DNA of 64,000 nt. It comes from JBHOQX01 sp042408595. GTDB lineage: Bacteria > Chloroflexota > Chloroflexia > Chloroflexales > Roseiflexaceae. Of the stretch, positions 44,808-53,900 are shown in pieces; position 1 is the first letter of the stretch, and each line of letters begins with the position of its first letter. The notes below the pieces were generated by a model. That model was not told the origin of the DNA. It made no database searches and saw only the letters and a list, made by a program, of their open reading frames with translations. The stretch is taken from contig JBHOQX010000107.1 of NCBI GenBank assembly GCA_042408595.1, positions 1-64,000 of the forward strand. Reading direction: 5' to 3'. The translations under genes and the position numbers were made by a program.

Positions 44808-45962
44808 TCACCGCCCCACCGCCCCGACCAGCCGGGCACGGGCGCGGGCGCGAACGTGTGGTCGTATCACACGGGTGTAATGTTCAAGTAATGCATCGAG
44901 CACATGCGACCAGGTGCGTCGCTCGGCGGCGGCGCGGGCTGCCCGGCCCATCGCAGCGCGGCGCTCTGGCGCATCCAGCAACTCCCGGGCGGCGGCCCGC
45001 AGATCCGCCGGGCTTCCGGGCGCGAAGAACAGCCCGGTCTCACCCTCGCGTATCAGGTCGAGCGCGCCGCCAGCCCGCGCGGCGACCACCGGTAGGCCGG
45101 ATGCCATCGCCTCCTGGATCACCTGGCCGAAGGTCTCGGTGGCCGACGGAAAGACGAACAGATCGGCGCTGGCGTAGGCCGTCGCCAGATCGTCGCCTTG
45201 CAGAAAGCCGGTGAAGGTCGCCGGCGCCCCTGCCAGCTCGCGCTCCAGCCCGGCGCGCGCCGGCCCATCGCCGACGATCACCAGCCGGGTGGCGGGCAGG
45301 CTGGCCAGCACCGCCAGCAGGTCGAGTCGCTTCTCGGCGGCCAGGCGCCCGGCGTACAGGATGAGCCGCTCGCCAGGGCGCGCGCCGACCGAGGCGCGCC
45401 ATACCGCGCTGCGGCGTGCCGGATGGAAGCGGTCGGTATCCACCCCGCGCCCCCAGACACGCAGCCGGCGGAAGCCGTGGGCGCGCAGGTCGGCGAGGGT
45501 GGCGGACGACGGGCAGAGCGTGGCGGCGCAGGCGTTGTGGACGCGGCGCAGGTAGGCGTAGGCCAGTGAGCGCAGCGTGCCCAAGCCGTAATAGCTCGCG
45601 TACGCCGGCCAGTCGGTGTGATAGACGCCAAGGAGCGGCGCGCCGACCCGCATGCCGGCCGCAACTGCCGCCGGACCCAGCATGACCGGCCCGGCCAGAT
45701 GGACGATATCCGGCCGGAAACGCCGCAGCCCCTCGAAGATGCGCGGCTGCGGCGGCGTGAGCTTCAGACCCGGGTAGAGCGGCAGCGGCCAGCCGCGCAG
45801 GCGCACGACCTCAGCCCCGGCGTAGCTCTCCGGCGCGTCGTACGGCGCAAATAAAAGCGCCGCGTGGTTGCGGCGCTGCAGGTGTTCGAGGAGACGGCAG
45901 AGGGTCGTCACGACCCCGTTCACGTCTGGCAGGAATGTCTCCGTGATCAGCGCGATTCGCAC
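44808..45962 (-). CDS. Family 4 glycosyltransferase
   Basis: 384 aa. GT-B retaining glycosyltransferase: ITETFLPDVNGVVTTLCRLL at the N-terminus, the LPLYPGLKLTPP block typical of the SqdX/MgtA/PimB-like group, GRGVDTDRFHP, LILYAGRLAAEKRLDLL and PSATETFGQVIQEAMASGLPVVA with the donor-binding Glu pair. Members of that group transfer sugars to diacylglycerol, phosphatidylinositol or sulfolipid acceptors. Likely cytoplasmic-face membrane glycolipid synthesis; exact donor unknown. Confidence 0.87.
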   Translation of the reverse strand: MRIALITETFLPDVNGVVTTLCRLLEHLQRRNHAALLFAPYDAPESYAGAEVVRLRGWPLPLYPGLKLTPPQPRIFEGLRRFRPDIVHLAGPVMLGPAAVAAGMRVGAPLLGVYHTDWPAYASYYGLGTLRSLAYAYLRRVHNACAATLCPSSATLADLRAHGFRRLRVWGRGVDTDRFHPARRSAVWRASVGARPGERLILYAGRLAAEKRLDLLAVLASLPATRLVIVGDGPARAGLERELAGAPATFTGFLQGDDLATAYASADLFVFPSATETFGQVIQEAMASGLPVVAARAGGALDLIREGETGLFFAPGSPADLRAAARELLDAPERRAAMGRAARAAAERRTWSHVLDALLEHYTRVIRPHVRARARARLVGAVGR

Positions 45963-46355
45963 GGCGCACCTCCTCTGCGCAGGGCCTGTCTAGCGCATCA
46001 TTGCACCTATCATCGCAGAGAAAGATGTAGTTTTCCCGATGATTGTGTTAAGTTCAGGCTAAATCTTTGCTAAATGCGCATGCTGGTGGCTGCGTGTTCT
46101 CGCGGCCGTCCTTCCTGCTACGTTCCCGTCGCGGGGGGATCTGTGCGCATGCCAGGCATCAGCATGGATTCCACCCATGGTTTTCTCCCTTGCGGGGGTA
46201 GGCTTTTACCTGTACCAGGCGCCAGTTCGATCGCACCGCCGTCGGTTCCCTCTCTCCCGGGTTGGGAGACGGGGCAGCGATACGGACCGCGGGCGCTTGG
46301 CCACGTTGGCAGAGAAACCTCCCCTCCGTAAGTCACTCCCCAAGCGCATGGCCGA
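45963..46355. other. Intergenic region without recognised gene
   Basis: About 390 bp. The first part (about 46015-46075) is AT-richer than its surroundings (gatgattgtgttaagttcagg, ctaaatctttgctaaatg). The rest contains short open frames on both strands with no support. No promoter, tRNA or riboswitch pattern could be confirmed. Confidence 0.4.
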
Positions 46356-46384
46356 TTGACACGCTCGCGCCACCCCGCTACAAT
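46356..46384 (+). promoter_or_regulatory. Consensus promoter TTGACA-17-TACAAT; probable leaderless start
   Basis: TTGACA at 46356-46361 and TACAAT at 46379-46384 with 17-bp spacing. The MurT ATG is at 46393, so transcription would begin within 1-3 bases of the start codon, with no room for a ribosome-binding site. Confidence 0.85.
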
Positions 46385-46392
46385 CCCGTGCC

Positions 46393-47859
46393 ATGACGCC
46401 ATTCGACCTGCGGCTCGCCGCCGCGATCGCCGCCGGCAAAGCCGCCGGCTTCGCCAGCCGGGCGCTCAGGCGCGGCGGCGGCACCACCTTCCCGGGTGTC
46501 GTCGCCCGCCGCCTGGAGCCGCGCGCCCTGCGCCGCCTGGCCGCCCGCCTGCCGGAAGGCGTGGTGGTTGTTGGCGGGACGAACGGCAAGACCACGACCA
46601 CCCGCATGCTCGCTGCAATTCTGGAAGCGAGCGGGCGTGCGGTGCTCCACAACCGTGCCGGTGCGAACCTGCTGACCGGCCTGACGACGGCCGCGATCGC
46701 CGGCGCGTCGCTCGCCGGGCGGCCCCGTGCCGCCCTCGGCCTGTTCGAGACCGACGAGGCCGCCTTGCCGGACGCGCTCGATGAGACGCAGCCGCGCCTG
46801 GTGCTGCTCCACAATCTGTTCCGCGACCAACTCGACCGCTATGGCGAGGTAGACACGATCGCCGCCCGCTGGCGTGTCGCGCTGGAGCGGCTGCCGGCCA
46901 GGGCCACAGTGCTGCTCAACGCCGACGATCCGGCGGTCGCCGCGCTCGAGGAGGGGTTAGCGGCGCACGTCGTGTGCTACGGGCTGGAGGACACGCGCCA
47001 CGCCGAAGGGAGCGCCGCCCACCTGGCTGACTCGCAGTTCTGCCGGCGTTGCGGTGCGCCCTACGCCTACGGCGCGCTGTTCTACGGCCACATCGGGCAC
47101 TACGCCTGCCCGCGCTGCGGCCACGCTCGCCCCGTGCCGGCCTACCGGCTCGAACGACTCGACCTCGATGGCTCCGCCGGCAGCCGCTTGCACATCGCCT
47201 ACCCGGGCGGCGCGATGGAGTTGCGCCTGCCGCTGCCCGGCCTGTATAACGCCCTGAACGCCCTGGCCGCCACCGCCGCCGCCCTGTTGCTGGGGGTGGC
47301 TCCGGCGGTAACGCGCGACACGCTGGAGCATTTCAGCGCCGCCTTCGGACGGATCGAGCGGATCGATGCTGCCGGGCGCCCGTTGCTCCTGGCGCTGATC
47401 AAAAACCCGATCGGCGCGAGCGAGACCGTGCGGATGCTCACCGGTGGGCAGGAGTCAGGGGGCAGTGATCAGGAGAAGGCAAGCGCCGGGAACGACGGAA
47501 CAAGCATCCAGCCGCGCGCCTCCAGCCTCCATGTCCTTGTCGCTATCAACGACAACTACGCCGACGGCACCGACGTTTCGTGGCTATGGGACGCGGACTT
47601 CGAACGACTGGCGGGGCGGGTCGCCACGGCGACGGTGAGCGGGACGCGCGCGGCGGACATGGCGGTGCGGCTGAAGTACGCCGGCGTCCCGCCGGAGCGT
47701 ATCCATATGGTGCCGGCGTTGTCGCAGGCGTTGGATGCCGCGCTCGCCGCGCTGCCCCCCGGTGCGACCCTCTACGCCCTGCCGACGTACACGGCGATGC
47801 TGGAGCTGCGCGCGGAGCTGGTGCGGCGCGGCTGGGCGCGGCCGTTCTGGGCGGATTGA
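46393..47859 (+). CDS. murT: Mur ligase-family protein MurT (lipid II isoglutaminyl synthase subunit)
   Basis: 488 aa. MurT with GatD amidates D-Glu in lipid II. P-loop GGTNGKTTTTRML, TDEAALPD, HNLFRDQLDRYGEVD, NADDPAVAAL; a zinc ribbon CRRC...CPRC at about residues 218-242, characteristic of MurT; DUF1727-type C-terminal domain with NDNYADGTDVSWLWD and ATVSGTRAADMAVRLKYAG. Residues about 353-376 are a Gly/Ser/Gln-rich insertion read from a degenerate repeat. The usual partner gatD is not the next gene. Transcription appears leaderless from the promoter at 46356. Confidence 0.9.
   Translation: MTPFDLRLAAAIAAGKAAGFASRALRRGGGTTFPGVVARRLEPRALRRLAARLPEGVVVVGGTNGKTTTTRMLAAILEASGRAVLHNRAGANLLTGLTTAAIAGASLAGRPRAALGLFETDEAALPDALDETQPRLVLLHNLFRDQLDRYGEVDTIAARWRVALERLPARATVLLNADDPAVAALEEGLAAHVVCYGLEDTRHAEGSAAHLADSQFCRRCGAPYAYGALFYGHIGHYACPRCGHARPVPAYRLERLDLDGSAGSRLHIAYPGGAMELRLPLPGLYNALNALAATAAALLLGVAPAVTRDTLEHFSAAFGRIERIDAAGRPLLLALIKNPIGASETVRMLTGGQESGGSDQEKASAGNDGTSIQPRASSLHVLVAINDNYADGTDVSWLWDADFERLAGRVATATVSGTRAADMAVRLKYAGVPPERIHMVPALSQALDAALAALPPGATLYALPTYTAMLELRAELVRRGWARPFWAD
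47446..47520 (+). repeat. Degenerate repeat tract inside murT
   Basis: Purine-rich words (gggcaggagtcagggggcagtgatcaggagaaggcaagc) then ccgcgcgcctccagcctcc. It is read in frame as about 24 low-complexity residues between IKNPIGASETVRML and LHVLVAINDNYADG, a boundary that is contiguous in other MurT proteins (family knowledge). Confidence 0.5.
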
Positions 47860-48027
47860 TGCCCCTGGGATCGAGCGCCATCACGCAGGTGTCTACGACA
47901 CCGGATCGCGACGCTGCGAGTTCGTTCCCGCTTTGCTCCTATCCTGCTGATCTGCTGCGCTGCTCTCCGCAATATGCTACGGCAGATATGCTTGCCCACC
48001 AGGCTCGTCCATTGGTGCAGATCGGCC

Positions 48028-49611
48028 ATGAGCGCAATCCATCTTTCTTCGCCCACGCAGTCACATCCCGCCGGCCAGCCCCACCGCCTGCGCGCGACCA
48101 TCCTGGCGGCGCTGGCGGCGCTGCTGCTCCTCTCGCTCCTCCTTGGCGGCCTTGGCACCTACGCGTTTGTTGCCGCTGGCGAGCGCGCCGCTTGGGACGG
48201 CCGCGAGGAAGAGGCGGCGCACGCTGCCGCCTCGGTCGTGGCCGCCTACATCGGGCGGCAGCAGGCGGCCCTCTCCACCATCGGCTCGCTTGGCAAAGCC
48301 CGCCTCCAGGCAGCCTCCGATATTCCATATGCGGTTCTGCAGCGCAATCCTGACCTGATCGAGATCGTGCGGGTGGACGAGGACGGCAATCTGGTCGTCG
48401 CGGCCGGCCAGCCCCTGCTCGCCTCGCAGTCGCCGTTGGCCGATACGGCGTGGTACGCCGGCGCAGCCCGCCAGGGCAGCTATCTCAGCGCCGGGCAGCA
48501 GGGCGGCACGGGCGAGCCGTTCGTGACGCTCGCCGTGCCGGCGTCGCAGAACGGCCGACGCGACGGGCGTGGCGACATCGTCGCCGCGCGCATCCGCGCT
48601 GCGGTATTGCGCCAGGCGTTGCAAACCATCCACCTCGGGGCGACCGGGCGGGTATATCTGCTCAGCCGCGCCGGCCAGATCATCGCCCACCCAGACATGC
48701 CGGTCACCCAGCAGGCGGCGCGCCCCGATCACCCCGCGCTGGCCGCTGGCACGATCCCCGGTACGTTCTGGCACGGAGTCTACGCCAGGCCGGATGGCCA
48801 GCCGGTCATCGCCGCGGCGACCCCGCTGGCCAGCACAGACTGGCTCGCCGTTGCGGAACTGCCGGCTGCGGAAGCGACCGCCACCAGCCGGACGGCGGCG
48901 GCGCTGCTGATCGTCGGCGTGGGGCTGTTCGGCCTCCTGACGATGGGGCTGCTGGTCCTGGTGCTCAACCGCAAGGTCTTCCGTCCGGTGGAGCAGCTTC
49001 GTGCCGCGGCGGTGCGGCTTGCGAGCGGCGACCTCGCCAGCCGCGCCCCGGCGTCCGGAACAGACGAGATCGGCCAGGTATCGCGGGCCTTCAACCTCAT
49101 GGCGGATGCGGTCGCGGCGCGGGAGCAGGCGCTTCAACAATTGACCGCTTCGCTCGAGCAGCAGGTCGAGGCGCGCACCGCCGAGCTGCGCCGGGAAGCG
49201 GAGGAGCGGGCGCGGCTGCAGGCGCGGATTATCGCCGCGCAGAACGCCGCGCTCGCCGAGCTGGCCACCCCGCTCGTGCCGATCAGCGACGATGTGGTGG
49301 TGATGCCCCTGATCGGCGCGCTCGACGATCAGCGGGCCGCGCACGTGCTCACCACGCTGCTGCACGGTGTCGAGCGGACGCGCGCGCGTGTGGCCATCCT
49401 CGACATCACCGGGGTGCCGGTGGTTGATACGCACGTCGCCAGGGTGCTGATCGATGCGGCGCAGAGCATCCGGCTGCTCGGCGCACGGGCCGTGCTCACC
49501 GGCATCCGCCCCGAAGTCGCCCAGGCCCTCATCGGCCTCGGTGTGGACTTGGGCGGCCTGGTGACGCGCAGCACGCTCCAGCAGGGGATCGCCTTCGCGC
49601 TCGGGCGCTGA
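48028..49611 (+). CDS. Membrane sensor: dCache-like, HAMP, coiled coil and STAS domain
   Basis: 527 aa from ATG 48028 (the frame is open from 47974). One TM helix near residues 25-50, an extracellular Cache-like sensory domain (about 60-290: VAAYIGRQQAALSTIG, GSYLSAGQQGG, YLLSRAGQIIAHPD), a second TM helix near 295-320, HAMP (about 320-375), a short coiled coil, then a C-terminal STAS domain of the RsbR type (VVVMPLIGALDDQRAAHVLTTLL; LDITGVPVVDTHVARVL). There is no kinase or methyl-accepting domain. It likely signals to a partner-switching or stressosome-like pathway; the Thr/Ser sites of RsbR are partly present. Confidence 0.85.
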   Translation: MSAIHLSSPTQSHPAGQPHRLRATILAALAALLLLSLLLGGLGTYAFVAAGERAAWDGREEEAAHAAASVVAAYIGRQQAALSTIGSLGKARLQAASDIPYAVLQRNPDLIEIVRVDEDGNLVVAAGQPLLASQSPLADTAWYAGAARQGSYLSAGQQGGTGEPFVTLAVPASQNGRRDGRGDIVAARIRAAVLRQALQTIHLGATGRVYLLSRAGQIIAHPDMPVTQQAARPDHPALAAGTIPGTFWHGVYARPDGQPVIAAATPLASTDWLAVAELPAAEATATSRTAAALLIVGVGLFGLLTMGLLVLVLNRKVFRPVEQLRAAAVRLASGDLASRAPASGTDEIGQVSRAFNLMADAVAAREQALQQLTASLEQQVEARTAELRREAEERARLQARIIAAQNAALAELATPLVPISDDVVVMPLIGALDDQRAAHVLTTLLHGVERTRARVAILDITGVPVVDTHVARVLIDAAQSIRLLGARAVLTGIRPEVAQALIGLGVDLGGLVTRSTLQQGIAFALGR

Positions 49612-49671
49612 GAGGGGCCTTCTTCGGGTGGCTCGTCTTCTTCGCGGCGACCCGTCATCTTCCCCACGCTG

Positions 49672-49680
49672 TGCTACAAT
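49672..49680 (+). promoter_or_regulatory. Extended -10 promoter (TGC TACAAT)
   Basis: TGCTACAAT lies 84 bp upstream of the flavoprotein gene at 49765. There is no clear -35. Confidence 0.5.
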
Positions 49681-49764
49681 CCATCGGGGGGCGCGCGGGC
49701 CGCGCTCCCTGCGAATCGTGCCCACCTCCACCGGCCGCCGGACACCCGGCGGCCGCCAGCGACG

Positions 49765-50946
49765 ATGCGTGATGTGATCGTCATCGGCGCAGGTCCGGCC
49801 GGGGCGACGGCGGCCCGCGAGTTGGCGGCCGCCGGCCTCGACGTGCTGCTGCTCGACCGGGCAGTCTTCCCGCGCGACAAAACCTGTGGCGACGGCCTGA
49901 CGCCGCGCGCGCTGCACCTGCTCGCCCGGAGCGGGGTGCTGTCCGCCGTTGAGGGCGGGCGCGCGCAGATCCGCCGGGTGGCCCTGACCGCGCCGGATGG
50001 CACGCCGCTCCGGATCGATATGCCGGCCATCCCCGGCTGGCCGGATCGCCTGCTGATCGTGCCGCGGCTGGAGCTCGACGCGCTGCTGTGCGAGCGGGCC
50101 TGCACCGCCGGGGCGACGCTGCTGGCGCCCGTGCGCGCCCGGCTGTTGCGCCGCCTCCCGACCCACGTCGAAGTCGAAGCCGACCGGGACGGCCGCGCCG
50201 AGACCTTCCTTGCCCGCCTGGCGGTCGTTGCCACCGGCGCCAGCCACGGGCTGCTGCTGGACTCTGGGCTGCTCGCCCGGCCGCCGCGGGTGGTGCTGGC
50301 GGCGCGGGCGTACGTCGAGGACGCGGCGGGGCTGGATGCCGAGCTGGTGCACCTGCGCTTCGACGGTGTGCCGCTGCCGGGCTACGCCTGGATCTTCCCG
50401 CTCTCGGCCACGTCGGCCAACATCGGGTTGGGGTACACGGCGCGCGGCCCGGGGCTGAGGCGTTTCGGCCGGCGGCCCACCCCGCGGGCCGCCCTGGACG
50501 CCTACTTCGCCCGCCCCGCCATGCGCGAGGTGCTGGCCGGCGCGCGGCGCAGCGGCCCGGTCAAGGGCTTCCCCATCCGCGTCGATTTCCTCCATTCCCC
50601 CACGGTGTTCGACCGCGCACTGCTCGTCGGTGAGGCGGCCGGGCTGGTGAACCCGATGACCGGGGATGGGATCGACTTCGCCCTTGAGTCGGGGATGCTC
50701 GCCGCCGGGCGGATCGCGGCGTGTTTCGCCGCCGGGGATTTCTCTCGCGCCGCGCTCGCCCCCTACGACGCCGCGCTGCGCGCGCACTTCGCCGCGCTCT
50801 TCCGGCTATGCGGGTTGCTGCAGCGCACCGCTGTCTCCAGTGCGCTGGCGCTGAACCTGCTGACGCGGGCGGCGGCCCGTCGGCCCGATCTGAAGGACTG
50901 GCTGGTGCGTCGTGTGCTCGGGCCGCCGGCCGCGGCGATCGGGTGA
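49765..50946 (+). CDS. Geranylgeranyl reductase-family FAD-dependent oxidoreductase
   Basis: 393 aa. FAD-binding DVIVIGAGPAGATAARELA, FPRDKTCGDGLTPRAL (the conserved CGG/D-type motif of the family), PRLELDALLCERA, GYAWIFPLSATSANIGLGY and VGEAAGLVNPMTGDGIDFAL. Family members reduce prenyl chains of chlorophylls, quinones or archaeal lipids; others are digeranylgeranylglycerophospholipid reductases. The C-terminal Arg/Ala-rich helix fits. Substrate not assigned. Confidence 0.87.
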   Translation: MRDVIVIGAGPAGATAARELAAAGLDVLLLDRAVFPRDKTCGDGLTPRALHLLARSGVLSAVEGGRAQIRRVALTAPDGTPLRIDMPAIPGWPDRLLIVPRLELDALLCERACTAGATLLAPVRARLLRRLPTHVEVEADRDGRAETFLARLAVVATGASHGLLLDSGLLARPPRVVLAARAYVEDAAGLDAELVHLRFDGVPLPGYAWIFPLSATSANIGLGYTARGPGLRRFGRRPTPRAALDAYFARPAMREVLAGARRSGPVKGFPIRVDFLHSPTVFDRALLVGEAAGLVNPMTGDGIDFALESGMLAAGRIAACFAAGDFSRAALAPYDAALRAHFAALFRLCGLLQRTAVSSALALNLLTRAAARRPDLKDWLVRRVLGPPAAAIG

Positions 50947-50972
50947 GGGGGCGCCGGCGCCAGGGGTGCGCC

Positions 50973-53900
50973 TCAGCGCATTGTGCGGATCGACTCGTAG
51001 AGCGCGGTCGTCTCGGGCATCGGCTCGACCCCAAGTTCGGCGCGCAGCACATCCGCACAGCGGGCGTAGAGCCGGAGCGCTGTGCTACGCTCACCAAGGT
51101 AGGCATGAGCGTGCATCAGCAGGCGGTAGGCGCCTTCATTGCCAGGGTCGGACTCCAGGGCGCGCCACCCCACCCCGATCGCCGCGTGCGCCTGCCCTAT
51201 GTCGAGCAGGAGCGTGCCGAGCCGCAGCGCCGCCTCGTTGAATACGAACCCTAGCCGCTCGCGCTCCAGTGCCGTCCAGTCCTCGTAGAGCGCGTCGGGC
51301 AAGTACGGCCCGCTGTAGAGATCGAGCGCACGGCGCAGCGCGGCGATCGCCGCCTGCCGCCGGCCGTCCATCGCTGCCTGTTGCCCTTCGGCCACTGCCT
51401 GGTCGAACGCCAGGACATCCAGTTCGACCAGGCCCTCCAGGTTCAGGGCGAATGTCTCGCCTTGCTGCAACAGAAACGACGATGGTGCGCCGTCCGGGCG
51501 GTCCGGCTCGATCGCCTTGACCAGCCGGTTCATCGTGACCCGCAGGTTGTTGGTAGCGATCTCCGGCTCCATGTGCGGCCAGAGCGCTTCCATCGCCTGC
51601 TCGCGCGTCACCCAGCGGCCGCGCTCGGTGACCAGCAACTGCAACAATTGCCGCGCCTTGCTGCTGCGCCACTCGCGTTCGCGGATCTCTTGCTCGCCGC
51701 GCCAGATCCCGAATGCGCCGAGCGTGCGGATGCGGAGGGTGTAGGGCGGGCGGTAAACCAGCCGCTTGAGGGCGCTCTCGGCGGCGGCGCGCACCCCACT
51801 GTCGCGGTCTTTCAGCAGCGGGCGCAGCGCGGCGAATGCCCCGCCGCTGCCCAGATCCCCGAGCAATGCGGCGGCGGCGGCCCGCAGCGCGGCATCTGGC
51901 TCGCCCAGCAGCCCGGCGAGCAGGTCGGCGGCCTGTTCCGGCAGGTGGTGTCGCAGCAGCGGCCCCACCGCCGCGGGCGGCACGCCGGCCCGCAGCCCGG
52001 CCACCGCGATATCCGCCACCGCGGCCTGCGGCAGCAGTGGTAGGAACGTCACCCGATCGTCGATCACGATCTGCCACCCGGCCCGTAGCGCCGCCGCGCG
52101 CGCCGGCGGGTCGCTCGCGCCGATCAGGTGGGCGCAGTAGAGGCGGGCAGCGGCCAGGAACAGGCGGTAGCCCTGCTGCTCCATCAGCGCCGCCGCCTCT
52201 TGCGCCAGCTCCAGCGCCCGTGCTGGCTCGCCGCTCTCGCCCAGGATCAGCGCCAGCAGCAGCCAGTAGCGCAGGTCGGCAGCCGCGCCCGGCTCGCGCA
52301 GCCGACGCCGCACGCTTGCGACTGCCGCGCGGGCGTTGGCCGCCTGGCCGCGGCGGAGCAGTGCGTAAAATTCGATGACCTGGAGCGTGGCGAGTGGCCC
52401 GAGCGCCCCCAGCTCCTGCAGCGTGCCGCGCGCCTGGGCGATATAGGTCATCGCCTCGTCCGGACGGTCGTTCAGCGCTAGCAGCAGCGCCAGCCGAGCG
52501 GCGCTGTAGGCTGCGATCCCGCCATAGCCGTAGTCGCTCAGGTGCCGATGCGACTCGGCGGCAAGCGCCAGCCCCTCGGCGAGCTGGCCCTGCTCGGCGA
52601 GCGCCAGACTCTTCAGGCCGAGCAGCGCCTGGCGCAGCCGATCGTCGCAATCGATCGCCGGCGTCTGAAGCGCTTCGTCTACCGCGCGACAGGCCTCGGC
52701 GGGCAGGCCGAGCTGGCAGGCCATCGAGCCGACGGTCATCGCCAGCAGCCAGCGCCACATGGTGCCGAGCGGGTAGGCGGCGGCGTGCCGGGCGACCCGC
52801 AGGACAGCCGGACCACGCCCGCGCGCCGAGAGCAGCAGCGCGACGCAGACCAGTGCCGCCCCGCGCGACCACTGGTCGCGGGTGCGGTTGGCGGCACGGA
52901 TAGCCTGGATGCAGACCCCCTCGAGTTTGGCGATCCGCCCCTGGAGCACCAAAATGACCGCCAGCTTCCCCAGCGCGGCCAGCCGGCGGTCCCAGCGGCG
53001 TTGGCGCTCGTACAGCTCGGCGGCTCGCTCGATCACCGGCGCTGCGCTGATGGGGTCGGCGAGCGCCTGACTGACGCCCCACATATGGAGTAGATCCGGG
53101 TCGCCGTCGCGTTGTGCTGGGTCAAGCCGGGCCAGCCAGCGCCGCACCGTTTCGCGGCGCGGCGAGTTCAACAGCGGCCAGGCGCGCTCGCGTAACGCGC
53201 GCACCAGGTCGTCCGTGGCACCGGCGCTGGCGTAATGCTCGAGCGCGGCCTCCAGCGCACCGCGGGCCTCGAGCGCCCGCCCGAAGCGCAGTCGCAGCGT
53301 GTTGAGCGTGTCCACGCCAAGCCGCTCGGTGGCGGTGCGGAGCAGCAACTCGCGCCACAGCGGGTGAAAGTGCAACTGGTCGCCCCGCGCATCGACCGAC
53401 TGGAGCGGCAGGCCGAGCGCGCGCGCTCGCCCGATGAGATAGGCCGCATCCTCGCATTCCAGCACCTCCTCCAGCAAGGCGGCGTCGAACTGTGCCGGAA
53501 CCGATGCCAGACATAGGAACTCGACCAGCTCGGCCGGCAGATCGGCCAACACCTCAGTGGCCAGGTAGGCCAGCAGCTGCTCCTGGGAGCCGCCGAGCGC
53601 GCGGACGAACGCCCCGCGCCGGTCGGCCGGCTGCGCAGCCAGCGCCCGCGCCGCGAACTGCACACTCAGCGCCCACCCGCCGGTGCGCTCCAGCAGCAGC
53701 ATGAGCTCCGGCTCGTTCAGCGTCGTGCCCTGCTGCGCCAGCATCCGACGGATATCATCGACCGTCAGGTGCAGGTCGTGCTGCGAGAGCTCCACCAAGC
53801 GGCCTTCGGCGCGCAGCCGCGGAATCGGCGCGAACGACGGCTCGCGCCGCGACGCGATAATCACCCGCAGGCCCGGCGGCGCGGCGCGCAGCAGGTAGCC

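Noticed and set aside
46215..46260. tRNA-like TTCGATC in the 46 kb gap
   Set aside because: No acceptor or anticodon stems could be formed around it.
48028..49611. Methyl-accepting chemotaxis receptor
   Set aside because: There is no long methyl-accepting helical hairpin after HAMP; the C-terminus is a STAS domain.
48061..50787. Open frame of 908 codons on the minus strand
   Set aside because: Antisense to the dCache-HAMP-STAS and flavoprotein genes, whose motifs are all in frame on the plus strand.
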